This document shows, in pieces, positions 17,601-24,305 of a stretch of DNA of 64,000 nucleotides (the stretch's first letter is position 1; each line of letters starts with the position of its first letter). The position numbers were made by a program, and so were the translations under genes. Below the pieces are notes generated by a model, which was not told the DNA's origin, searched no databases, and was given only the letters and a program-made list of their open reading frames with translations. Origin of the DNA: Vicinamibacterales bacterium (lineage in GTDB: Bacteria > Acidobacteriota > Vicinamibacteria > Vicinamibacterales > UBA8438); assembly GCA_958296065.1 (NCBI GenBank), contig CATQHX010000074.1:62001-126000 (forward strand), read 5' to 3'.

Positions 17601-18145
17601 TCGATGAGCTGGATCCCGGTGCCGCCGTCGACGTGCCACATCCAGAGCTTCGGGTTGCGCCGGTCGCCCCCGGCCAGCGCGCCCGCCCCGACCGCCGCGA
17701 CCACGTAGTCGCCGTCCGGCAGCCATTCCGGCGACTCGTAGTTGTTGTCCGGCGCGTTCGTCACCTGCCGCGTCGCCCGCGACTCGACCTCGACCAGCCA
17801 GAGGTTCTCCGCGCCGTCGCGGTCCGAGACGAAGAGCACCTGCGACCCGTCGGGGCTGTAGCGCGGCTGGCTGTCGTAGGCCATTCCCGCGGTGAGCGGC
17901 GTCGCGTCGCCGCCGGCGAACGGGAGGGTGTAGAGGTCGCCGAGCAGGTCGAAGACGATGGTCTCGCCGTCCGGGCTGACGTCTACCGAGATCCACGTGC
18001 CCTCGTCCGTGTCGAGCGACAGCGTCCGGGCCGGCTCCAGCGGGAGGTCCGGCGCGTCGGCGGATTCGTGGGTTTCCTGGGCCGTCGGTCCGGTTGCGGC
18101 AGCGAGTACCAAGGCCGTCGCGATCAGAAACGGGGTCGTACGCAT
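14696..18145 (-). CDS. secreted TolB-like beta-propeller fused to amidohydrolase
   Basis: 1149 residues with a signal peptide (MRTTPFLIATALVLAAATGPT). Residues 45-650 contain repeated PD40/TolB-type blades (VDVSPDGETIVFDLLGDLY, PRYSPDGSQVLFVSDRDG, PAWSPDGAWIAFVTW). A strongly acidic Glu/Asp/Ala-rich linker follows (about 655-725). The rest is an amidohydrolase: GGRVITMRGNEVIENADVVV, metal ligands in GFVDTHAHMRPS, then LGSIEPGKLADLVVLEANPL. Such fusions are common in Acidobacteriota and are presumed periplasmic hydrolases of cyclic amides or peptides, perhaps Xaa-Pro-like; the substrate is unknown. GGAGG lies 10 bases before the ATG. Confidence 0.9.
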   Translation of the reverse strand: MRTTPFLIATALVLAAATGPTAQETHESADAPDLPLEPARTLSLDTDEGTWISVDVSPDGETIVFDLLGDLYTLPFAGGDATPLTAGMAYDSQPRYSPDGSQVLFVSDRDGAENLWLVEVESRATRQVTNAPDNNYESPEWLPDGDYVVAAVGAGALAGGDRRNPKLWMWHVDGGTGIQLIDEPGSRRITGPAPTPDGRHIWFAQRERLWQYNAIFPQYQLGVYDRETGEQYVRTSRYGSALRPTLSPDGTWLVYGTRHEDRTGLRLRELASGDERWLAFPVQRDDQESVAGADTLPGMSFTPDSSEVVVSYGGRIWRVPVDEGAAPIPVPFRVQAELEIGPELAFEYPVDDSVRFTVRQIRDAVPSPDGSTLAFAALDRLYVRPLPEGEPRRLTELDMVEAQPAWSPDGAWIAFVTWSPDGGHLYKVRADGSAAPVRLSTRPAIFQYPAWSPDGERLAAIQGPARSFREAPRQTAPGASANIVSIPADGGGWTLVAPTDGRTFPHTTSDPNRIFLYHREDGLVSIRWDGTDEKAHVKVNGPAPPGGGDPAPASLVLMAPSGDRALAQVRLDLYTLAVPYVGGKTPVVSVANPERASVPVRKLTEVGGQFPAWSAGGRRTHWSIGNAHFIYDLDEAEAAEEAARTADAEEEEEDAAANDEAARENRDSGDGRDADDDPGDGGEGETGQDDAAGAAGGEAEEGDAPAYAPVEIRIAVDAIRDIPNGYGVLRGGRVITMRGNEVIENADVVVQGNRILEVGRRGSVEFPDFARIIEVPGTTIVPGFVDTHAHMRPSFGVHKTQPWTYLANLAYGVTTTRDPQTATTDVLTYGDLVETGDIVGPRIYSTGPGVFSAEQIEDLDHAQRVLKRYSEYYDTQTIKMYMSGNRQQRQWIVMAAKEQELMPTTEGGLDMKYDLEMIIDGYPGLEHSFPIFPLYRDVVSLAAETRMAYTPTLLVSYGGPFGENWFFTRENPHDDPKLRRFIPHGELDRLTRRRGAGVDAGPGGWFREEEYVFRQHAEGVKAIVEAGGVAGVGSHGQLQGLGYHWELWATQSGGLSEHDALRVATALGAEAIGLDGDLGSIEPGKLADLVVLEANPLDDIRNTNRIRYVMKNGRLYDADTLDETWPRERPLGNPVWLGDEPDGVAAGIR

Positions 18146-18189
18146 CGGTCTTCTCGCCTCCTTGGAATGGTGCGCCGAAGTCTAGGAGT

Positions 18190-18229
18190 CTGCGCCGCAG
18201 AACGCAACGCAGTGAGTTCTGCTGCGCAG
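18190..18229. other. hairpin related to the REP-like family
   Basis: CTGCGCCGCAGAAC (18190-18203) pairs with GTTCTGCTGCGCAG (18216-18229) with one or two mismatches. It is preceded by TCTAGGAGT, as in the copies at 14.5 and 31.5 kb. It lies between the divergent genes starting at 18145 and 18358. Confidence 0.5.
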
Positions 18230-18357
18230 ATTCCTGGGGCGGTGGGGGCTGGGGCCGAACACGGAGCGTTCGACGGGTTTGGCGGCGCTAGCAGTCCGTG
18301 ATCGCGGTAGGATGGGCAGGCTCGCGTGGATGTGCGGCGTCGTTCTCGAGACCGCGG

Positions 18358-19149
18358 ATGCCTGAGCTCCGTATGCGTGTCATCGCTCTCGTGGCCATCG
18401 CTGTAGCTGCGAGCACGGGTATCGGCGAGGCGCCGGCCCCGGTTCTTCCGCCCGAGCTGGTCGACCTGCACGCGCAGGCCCGGCAGGGTGAGGCGGAAGC
18501 GCAGGCCTCGCTCGGATTCAGGTACCGGCGCGGTGAGGGCGTGCTGCAGGACGATGCGGCGGCGGCGAGATGGTTCCGGGAGGCGGCCGAGCAGGGTCAC
18601 GCGGAGGCGCAGTTCAACCTCGGCTTCCACTACCGCGAGGGGCGTGGCGTGGCGCAGGACGATGCGCTCGCCATCCGCTGGTATCGCCGTGCGGCGGAAC
18701 AGGGGGACGCCGATGCCCAGAACAACCTGGGAGGCATGTACGCCCGCGGCGACGGGGTCGAACCGAACGGCCCCGAAGCGGTGCGGTGGTGGACACGTGC
18801 CGCGGAGCAGAGACATGCGATGGCCCAATTCAACCTGGGCTTCATGTACGGCGACGGCCTCGACCTCCCCCCGGGCCAGGCAGACGCCTTGCAGGAGTAC
18901 GGACGAGCCGCGGCCGGCCCGGCGATGGCGGGGGACCGCCTCGGGCTCGGCCGCAACGGTCAGGTGGTTCCGCAGGATTACGTGCGCGCCCACATGTGGC
19001 TGACCCTGGCGTCGCGTCACAGCACCGGCGCCGTGCGGGATGGCGCGCTGCAGGGGCGGGCACGGGCCGAGCAGAAGATGTCCGCGGCTGAAGTTGCCGA
19101 AGCCCGGCGCCTCGCGCGCGAGTGGATGCCGGCGGCCGCGGACCGGTGA
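18358..19149 (+). CDS. secreted Sel1-repeat protein
   Basis: 263 residues from the ATG at 18358 (another ATG at 18373). A signal peptide (MRVIALVAIAVAASTGIGEA) precedes about five Sel1/TPR-like helical repeats of 36 residues, each with the pattern LGFxYxxGxGVxxDxxxAxxWFRxAAEQGxAxAQ. Examples are RYRRGEGVLQDDAAAARWF and HYREGRGVAQDDALAIRWY. The last repeat (YGRAAAGPAMAGDRLGLG) is degenerate, followed by the usual YVRAHMWLTLASRHSTGAVR helix. Sel1 proteins are protein-interaction scaffolds; the partner is unknown. It precedes the alcohol dehydrogenase gene on the same strand by 170 bp, but that gene has its own promoter. Confidence 0.85.
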   Translation: MPELRMRVIALVAIAVAASTGIGEAPAPVLPPELVDLHAQARQGEAEAQASLGFRYRRGEGVLQDDAAAARWFREAAEQGHAEAQFNLGFHYREGRGVAQDDALAIRWYRRAAEQGDADAQNNLGGMYARGDGVEPNGPEAVRWWTRAAEQRHAMAQFNLGFMYGDGLDLPPGQADALQEYGRAAAGPAMAGDRLGLGRNGQVVPQDYVRAHMWLTLASRHSTGAVRDGALQGRARAEQKMSAAEVAEARRLAREWMPAAADR

Positions 19150-19226
19150 CCCGAGCGTGGAGCGCGCACGGGAAACAGAGCAGCCGCCCGTGGCGCTCGA
19201 CGCCGGCGTCCGCTTGCGAATAGTCC

Positions 19227-19255
19227 TTGACGCCGGTCACCCGACCGGCCATTCT
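19227..19255 (+). promoter_or_regulatory. sigma70-like promoter in a duplicated leader
   Basis: TTGACG (19227-19232) and CATTCT (19250-19255) are separated by 17 bp. The same two hexamers, spacing and most flanking bases recur at 28548-28576, and the similarity continues through the start codon of the following gene. Confidence 0.55.
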
Positions 19256-19322
19256 CGGCACGAATCGCCCGGCAGGGGCGACGGCGGCGGCGGCCGGGGA
19301 CGGTCAGGGAAGGGGAACGGCC

Positions 19323-21110
19323 ATGAAGAGAAGCATCTGTGCCATCGTGGCTCTGGCGCTGGGGTTGCCGCTGGCGATCGCCGCCAATGACGATCTGGTC
19401 TCGCGGCAGAACGACGACGACCAGTGGGTGTTGCCGGGAAAGAACTACTCGGCGACCCGTTTCAGCTCGCTCGATGACATCACCGCGGACAACGTCGCGA
19501 ATCTCACCCAGGTGTGGTCGTTCTCGACCGGCGCGCTGCGCGGCCACGAAGGGCAGCCCCTGGTCGTGGACTCGACGATGTACGTGCACAGCGCGTACCC
19601 CAACCACGTCTACGCCATCGACCTCACGCAGGAGGACTGGCCCATCAAGTGGCGGTACACGCCGGTGCAGGACGACCGCGCCGTGCCGGTCGCCTGCTGC
19701 GATCTGGTCCATCGCGGCGTGAACTACGTCGACGGCCGGATCCTGATGACGACGCTCGACGGGCACGTCATCGCGCTGGACGCCGACAGCGGGGAGGAGC
19801 TGTGGAACGTCAGGAACGCCGACCCGTTGCGGGGCGAGACGATGACGATGGCCGGGCTCGTGGTCAAGGACAAGTACATCGTGGGCGTCTCAGGCGGCGA
19901 GTTCGGCATCCGCGGCTGGGTGGCCGCCTACGCCGTCGAGTCGGGCGAGCAGCTCTGGAAGGCCTACAGCATGGGCCCGGACGAGGACGTCATGCTGGCC
20001 CCCGACTTCAACGAGGCCAATCCCCATCACGGTGGGCCCGGCGCCGGCACCGAGACGTGGCCGGGCGACCGCTGGCGCAACGGCGGCGGCGCCACGTGGG
20101 GCTGGTACGCGTACGACCCCGAGCTCGACCTGGTCTACTACTCCACGGGCAACCCCGGAACGTGGAATCCGACGCCGCGCGAGGGCGACAACAAGTGGTC
20201 GATGTCTATCTTCGCCCGTGATCCCGATACCGGGATGGCGAAGTGGGCATACCAGATGACGCCGTGGGACGCCTGGGACTACGACGGCATCAACGAGCAC
20301 GTGCTGCTCGATCTGAACATCGACGGGCGGGACGTGAAGGCGCTCGTGCACTTCGACCGCAACGGCTTTGCCTACGTGCTGGACCGCACGGACGGAACGC
20401 TCCTGTCGGCCGACAAGTTCGTGGAGGCGACCAACTGGGCCGAGCGCATCGATCTGGAGACCGGCCGCCCGGTGGAGGTCCCGGAGAAGCGCACCCGGCA
20501 GGGCGTGAACACCTTGGACATCTGCCCGTCCGCGATGGGCGCCAAGAACCAGCAGCCCGTCTCGTTCTCGCCCCGAACCGGCCTGATCTACGCCGGCACG
20601 AACAACCTGTGCATGAACTACGAAGGCTTCGAGGTGCGGTACATCGCCGGCGCCCCGTACGTCGGCGCGAACGTGCGGATCTTCGCCGGTCCGGGCGGCT
20701 ACCAGGGCGAGTTCATGGCCTGGAATCCGGAGGCGGGCGAGAAGGTCTGGGGCATCACCGAGCCGTTTCCGGTGTGGACGGGCACGCTCGTCACGGCCGG
20801 GGACGTGGTCTTCTACGGGACCATGGACCGCTGGTTCAAGGCGGTCGACGCCCGGAGCGGCGACATCCTGTGGAGCTCGCGGCTGCCGTCGGGCTCGATC
20901 GGCAACCCCATGACGTTCAGGGCGCCGGACGGGAAGCAGTACGTCGCGATCTATTCCGGGATTGGCGGGTGGTTCGGCCTTCCGGTCGCGGCGGACCTCT
21001 CGCGCGAGGATCCGCTCGGGGCGCTCGGGGCGGTCGGCGCCGCCTACGACTCGGGGCTGGACAAGGTGACCTCCGTGGGCGGGACGCTGCACGTCTTCGC
21101 GCTCGAGTAG
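19323..21110 (+). CDS. PQQ alcohol dehydrogenase with lanthanide-type active site (XoxF/ExaF-like)
   Basis: 595 residues with a signal peptide (MKRSICAIVALALGLPLAIA). The start is chosen at the ATG after AGGGGAACGGCC. Eight-bladed quinoprotein features are present: vicinal disulfide C125-C126 in VACCDLVHRGVNYVDG, metal ligand E193 in GGEFGIRGW, N277 in STGNPGTWNP, and D319-Y320-D321 in TPWDAWDYDGINE. The second Asp of DYD is Ala in calcium-dependent MxaF and Asp in lanthanide-dependent XoxF and ExaF enzymes, so this protein is predicted to use a rare-earth ion. It oxidises an alcohol in the periplasm and passes electrons to a cytochrome. The next gene encodes a XoxJ-like protein fused to cytochrome c, which fits exactly. 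Confidence 0.9.
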   Translation: MKRSICAIVALALGLPLAIAANDDLVSRQNDDDQWVLPGKNYSATRFSSLDDITADNVANLTQVWSFSTGALRGHEGQPLVVDSTMYVHSAYPNHVYAIDLTQEDWPIKWRYTPVQDDRAVPVACCDLVHRGVNYVDGRILMTTLDGHVIALDADSGEELWNVRNADPLRGETMTMAGLVVKDKYIVGVSGGEFGIRGWVAAYAVESGEQLWKAYSMGPDEDVMLAPDFNEANPHHGGPGAGTETWPGDRWRNGGGATWGWYAYDPELDLVYYSTGNPGTWNPTPREGDNKWSMSIFARDPDTGMAKWAYQMTPWDAWDYDGINEHVLLDLNIDGRDVKALVHFDRNGFAYVLDRTDGTLLSADKFVEATNWAERIDLETGRPVEVPEKRTRQGVNTLDICPSAMGAKNQQPVSFSPRTGLIYAGTNNLCMNYEGFEVRYIAGAPYVGANVRIFAGPGGYQGEFMAWNPEAGEKVWGITEPFPVWTGTLVTAGDVVFYGTMDRWFKAVDARSGDILWSSRLPSGSIGNPMTFRAPDGKQYVAIYSGIGGWFGLPVAADLSREDPLGALGAVGAAYDSGLDKVTSVGGTLHVFALE

Positions 21111-21153
21111 TCCGGATGTCGTCGCCCGGCGGCGCTTGCCGCCCAACCAACGT

Positions 21154-21196
21154 GCCTGCGAGTCTGCAGCGCTGCTGGCGGCGCGGACTCGCAGGC
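21154..21196. other. long hairpin between the dehydrogenase and its partner gene
   Basis: GCCTGCGAGTC (21154-21164) pairs perfectly with GACTCGCAGGC (21186-21196) around a GC-rich loop. It lies in the 100-bp gap between the dehydrogenase stop and the GTG start at 21211. There is no T run, so a processing or attenuation element is likelier than a strong terminator. Confidence 0.5.
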
Positions 21197-21210
21197 GCAC
21201 GGAGATTGCC

Positions 21211-22479
21211 GTGACCCTTAGCTTCAGGGGCGTTTTCGCGGCCGGCCGCGTCTTCGCCGCGATCGACGCCTGTGCGCTGCTGGCGGCGCTTGTGCTGTCG
21301 GCGGCGTACGAGCCGTCAACGGGCGCCGTGTTCGCGCAGTCGCCGAGCCTCCGGGTCTGCGGCGACCCCGACAACCTGCCGTACTCGAACGAGCAGCTCG
21401 AGGGGTTCGAGAACCGGATCGCGGGGGTCGTCGCCGCCGAGCTCGGCGCCTCGCCCGTCTACGCCTGGTGGCCGCACCAGCGGGGGCTCGTCCGGAACAC
21501 CATCGACGCGGGGACGTGCGACGTCATCTTCGGAGTTCCCGAGGGACTCGACTTCGTCCTCTGGACGGAGCCGTACTACCGTTCGTCCTACGTCATGGCC
21601 TACCGTGGCGACCGGGGCTACGACTTCCGCTCGCTGGACGCGCCGGAACTGCGAGAGCTTCGCATCGGCGTCCATGTCAACACGCCGCCCGAGGAGAGTC
21701 TCGCGCGGCGGGGCCTGCTCGACAACGTCTCGACCTACTCGCTGTTCTTCGATCCGCGCGGCGATCGGGACCGGCCCCGGAAGCTGCTCGACGACCTGGT
21801 GGCGGGAACGGTGGACGTCGCCGTCGCGTGGGGCCCGCTGGCCGGCTACGCCGCCACGACGTCGGACGCGCCGCTCGAGATCGTCCCGCTGGAGGACGAG
21901 CCGGGAGTGCCCCTGTCCTTCGACATCTCGATGGGCGTCGCGAAGGGCAACGACGAGTTGAAGGACCGGCTGGAGACGGCGATCGACCGGCGCCGGACGG
22001 AAATTCTGGCGATTCTGGAGGAGTACGGCGTGCCGCTCGTCTCCGCCGCCGGCGGATCCGGCGCCGCGAGCCAGGACGAAGAGCCCGCACCGGAGGAGGC
22101 GGCGCAGCCTGAGCCGCCATCTGCTGCTGCTGCGGCCGCCGCGGAGGAGGCGGCGCCGGCGCCGGCCCCTGGGCCCCGGAAGCTGAACCCGTTCACCGGC
22201 AACGCGGACATGGCCGCGGAGGGCAGGACGCTGTACTTCCAGGTCGGCTGTCAGGGCTGCCACGGCGGCGGCGGCGGCGGCGGGATGGCCACCTCCGTGA
22301 TCGACGACGCCTGGACCTTCGGCAGCGACGACGACGTGCTGTTCCGGCTTGTCAAGGGCGAGATCCCCGAGCAGACGATGCCCACCGTCTACAGCGTGCT
22401 CGAGGACGAGGAGGTCTGGAAGATCCTGGCGTTCATCCGCTCGGTCTACGCCGGCGACCCCGGCCGGATCGACTGGTAG
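21211..22479 (+). CDS. XoxJ-like periplasmic binding protein fused to cytochrome c
   Basis: 422 residues from a GTG at 21211 (GGAG 6 bases upstream). An export signal is followed by a solute-binding domain (about 45-275) of the quinoprotein-dehydrogenase-associated type: LRVCGDPDNLPYSNEQLEGF, then FGVPEGLDFVLWTEPYYRSS and VAWGPLAGYAATT. An Ala/Pro/Glu-rich linker (280-322) leads to a class I cytochrome c: haem site C347-Q-G-C350-H351 and axial M390 in EQTMPTVYSV. In methylotrophs XoxJ and the cytochrome XoxG are separate proteins, so this gene joins the activator-like and electron-acceptor functions. The final 60 bp are repeated at 24083-24142. Confidence 0.88.
   Translation: MTLSFRGVFAAGRVFAAIDACALLAALVLSAAYEPSTGAVFAQSPSLRVCGDPDNLPYSNEQLEGFENRIAGVVAAELGASPVYAWWPHQRGLVRNTIDAGTCDVIFGVPEGLDFVLWTEPYYRSSYVMAYRGDRGYDFRSLDAPELRELRIGVHVNTPPEESLARRGLLDNVSTYSLFFDPRGDRDRPRKLLDDLVAGTVDVAVAWGPLAGYAATTSDAPLEIVPLEDEPGVPLSFDISMGVAKGNDELKDRLETAIDRRRTEILAILEEYGVPLVSAAGGSGAASQDEEPAPEEAAQPEPPSAAAAAAAEEAAPAPAPGPRKLNPFTGNADMAAEGRTLYFQVGCQGCHGGGGGGGMATSVIDDAWTFGSDDDVLFRLVKGEIPEQTMPTVYSVLEDEEVWKILAFIRSVYAGDPGRIDW
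22420..22479. repeat. 60-bp direct repeat, left copy
   Basis: This covers the 3' end and stop codon of the XoxJ-cytochrome fusion gene. It matches 24083-24142 at 58 of 60 positions, by eye. Between the two copies lie the Uma2 gene and the DUF433/DUF5615 pair. Confidence 0.85.
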
Positions 22480-22499
22480 CGCCGGGATATGATGCCGGG

Positions 22500-23528
22500 A
22501 TGGCCGAGACGCAAACCCGGACCACGACACCGCCGGCGCACGGGGCCGAAGACCTGGAGCGCGGCGGCCCGGCGCCCGTCGACGACGAGCTGGTGCGGAC
22601 CGAGCCGTTGCTCGATACTCCGAGAGCCGACGAGGACCTGCGCTTTCCGGGTTGCCGCCGCATTCCGCTCCTCCGCGACCGCCTCACCGACTACGACGGG
22701 CGGCTCGAGTACTGGGAGGGTCGGAGCGAGACGGCCTGGGTGCTGGCCGAGCCGACCGGGGGCGTTCACGAGGGCACATCGCGGCGGCTGCCGCATCTGG
22801 TGGAGCGGATCGCGATGATGCGCGGGGCGCCGATTGCATCGTTCGGATCGGTGGATCTGCTGGTTCGCGACGCGAGCGGGCAGCCGGCGCGGATGATGCA
22901 AGCGGACGAGACCCTGTACCTGCACCCGCGGCGAGCCCTGACGCCGGAGGGGTCCCTGGTCATCGGCGAGCACGACCTGCCGGACGTCGTGCTGGAAGTC
23001 GATCACACGACGGACGTGCGTCGGGGCAAGCTGCTGCTGTACGAGGCGTGGGGCTTTCCCGAGCTGTGGGTGGTCGTGCCGCCCGAAGGAGCGAGACGGA
23101 CGCGTCCGGCGGGAGTGACGATCCACCGGCTCATCGGGGGACGCTACCGGACCGAGGCAGCGAGCACGGCGTTTCCAGGCTGGACGGCAGCGGAGATCTT
23201 CGCGGGCCTGACGCAGTCGGCGACGGCGCAGACCTGTCGGGTGCTGGAGCGCGTGGCACGGGCGCTGGGCGCGCGGGAGGGCACGGGGCCGGACGACGAT
23301 CCGATGTTGCGCGCGTTCGGTGAGAACAAGCTCGCCCAGGGTCGTGCGGAGGAGTTGACGGCGGTCGTGCGCAGCCTGCTCCGGTCGCGGGATATTCGTG
23401 TGTCGGACGGGTTCCCCGGGGACGTGGCGGCGTTGGCCGGTGCCGGTCGCGAGGCGCTGGTGGCGGCGGCGCTGGGGTGCGCGGACGAGGCGGATTTCTG
23501 GCGCCGTCTGGGGCGGCCGCGCCGCTGA
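22500..23528 (+). CDS. Uma2-family (DUF820) restriction-endonuclease-fold protein
   Basis: 342 residues. The PD-(D/E)XK core is visible as PRRALTPEGSLVIGEHDLPD, then VVLEVDHTTDVRRGKLLLYE and AWGFPELWVVVPPE, the usual Uma2 motif order, although the catalytic stretch reads E-V-D-H rather than E-V-x-S. A C-terminal helical extension (TQSATAQTCRVLERVARALG to FWRRLGRPRR) resembles the tail seen in Uma2 and Rpn-like proteins. The role of the family is unknown; many copies are found in mobile or variable loci. It starts 20 bp after the XoxJ-cytochrome stop, within a segment flanked by 60-bp repeats. Confidence 0.82.
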   Translation: MAETQTRTTTPPAHGAEDLERGGPAPVDDELVRTEPLLDTPRADEDLRFPGCRRIPLLRDRLTDYDGRLEYWEGRSETAWVLAEPTGGVHEGTSRRLPHLVERIAMMRGAPIASFGSVDLLVRDASGQPARMMQADETLYLHPRRALTPEGSLVIGEHDLPDVVLEVDHTTDVRRGKLLLYEAWGFPELWVVVPPEGARRTRPAGVTIHRLIGGRYRTEAASTAFPGWTAAEIFAGLTQSATAQTCRVLERVARALGAREGTGPDDDPMLRAFGENKLAQGRAEELTAVVRSLLRSRDIRVSDGFPGDVAALAGAGREALVAAALGCADEADFWRRLGRPRR

Positions 23529-23853
23529 CTTCGGCTCGGTCGTCAACTTCCTGAATAGACGCAACGAGGCGGACCGGCGCGTACTGCAACTTCTGACGGA
23601 GAAGCAGCAGGTCCAGAAGGCGATTGCTACGCGCCACGAGGACGATCACGGCGATTCGGAACATCGAGAGCTGTTGTTCTTGCTGAAGGCGTTGGTCGAC
23701 CGTCAGGAAGACGTCGAACTCGCGTGCGGCAAGGCGCAACAGTTCACCGTTGCGCTTGCTGGCCCACCCCATCTCCGGCACGGTCTGCACTTCGTGCCCG
23801 TTCAGGGCGTGCTTCAGTCGTCGCGGCAGGCACTCGTCAAGCAGGACATGCAC
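23131..23853 (-). CDS. DUF5615 PIN-like toxin with a run-on C-terminus
   Basis: The first 110 residues are a DUF5615-type PIN-like domain: GTG start, HVLLDECLPRRLKHALNGHE, VPEMGWASKRNGELLRLAA and VFLTVDQRLQQEQQLSMFRI. The family is normally about 115 residues. Here the frame continues another 130 residues of Pro/Arg-rich sequence that is exactly antisense to the end of the Uma2 gene, so the natural stop has probably been lost. It overlaps the DUF433 antitoxin gene by 17 bp and forms a toxin-antitoxin pair with it. Confidence 0.75.
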   Translation of the reverse strand: MHVLLDECLPRRLKHALNGHEVQTVPEMGWASKRNGELLRLAAREFDVFLTVDQRLQQEQQLSMFRIAVIVLVARSNRLLDLLLLRQKLQYAPVRLVASIQEVDDRAEVSGAAAPDGARNPPRPRTPAPPPPAPRDRHRPTPPRPRGTRPTHEYPATGAGCARPPSTPPHDPGRACSHRTRATSDRRPAPCPPARPAPVPRAPAPDRSAPSPTASGPRRSPLPSSLETPCSLPRSGSVPR

Positions 23854-24067
23854 GAGTCAGCAGAGCGTCCTTCGCCTGTTCCAGAGCGGTGACCGCGCGC
23901 TCTCTCGACACGGTCGGGAAGTCCTCCAGGAACTCGGAGAGGGGCTGCCCGGCTTCCAGGTAGTCGAGCAGCGTCTGAAACGGCACGCGGGTACCGACGA
24001 AGACGGGAGTCCCGCTCAGGATCTCGGGGTCGCTGGTGATTACCGGGGCTGGTTCCGACATCGGCAT
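23837..24067 (-). CDS. DUF433 antitoxin
   Basis: 76 residues: ITSDPEILSGTPVFVGTRVP, then FQTLLDYLEAGQPLSEFLED and FPTVSRERAVTALEQAKDAL. This is the full DUF433 motif, a small helix-turn-helix protein regularly paired with PIN-like DUF5615 toxins. Its 3' end overlaps the toxin start by 17 bp. Confidence 0.85.
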   Translation of the reverse strand: MPMSEPAPVITSDPEILSGTPVFVGTRVPFQTLLDYLEAGQPLSEFLEDFPTVSRERAVTALEQAKDALLTRACPA

Positions 24068-24082
24068 TGCTCGTGGATTCCC

Positions 24083-24142
24083 AAGATCCTGGCGTTCATC
24101 CGCTCCGTCTACGCCGGCGACTCCGGCCGGATCGACTGGTAG
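24083..24142. repeat. 60-bp direct repeat, right copy
   Basis: This copy includes the codons for KILAFIRSVYAGDSGRIDW and a stop, without the upstream part of the gene. It differs from the left copy at two positions. It marks the right border of the Uma2/DUF433/DUF5615 segment. Confidence 0.85.
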
Positions 24143-24240
24143 CCTCCGCCGGAGGGGATCGTAACGCGTCTTGCCGGTTATTCGGCGGACGCGGCCACTT
24201 ACCGTTCACGCCGCCCGGTCCGGGCGGCGCACCAGTGCGG

Positions 24241-24279
24241 GGGAAATTCCAGTTCCGGCCGCACCCGCTGGCCGAACAG
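24241..24279 (+). pseudogene. C-terminal remnant of a haem-motif propeller protein
   Basis: The plus strand reads GKFQFRPHPLAEQ. This closely matches the extreme C-terminus of the propeller protein ending at 36055 (VKFQIRPHPLAN). No upstream part of such a gene remains in 24143-24240. It is a very short relic, or chance; the 10-residue match including FRPHPLA favours a relic. Confidence 0.35.
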
Positions 24280-24305
24280 GTTGTCGGTGCGCCGTCGCCG
24301 GCGGT

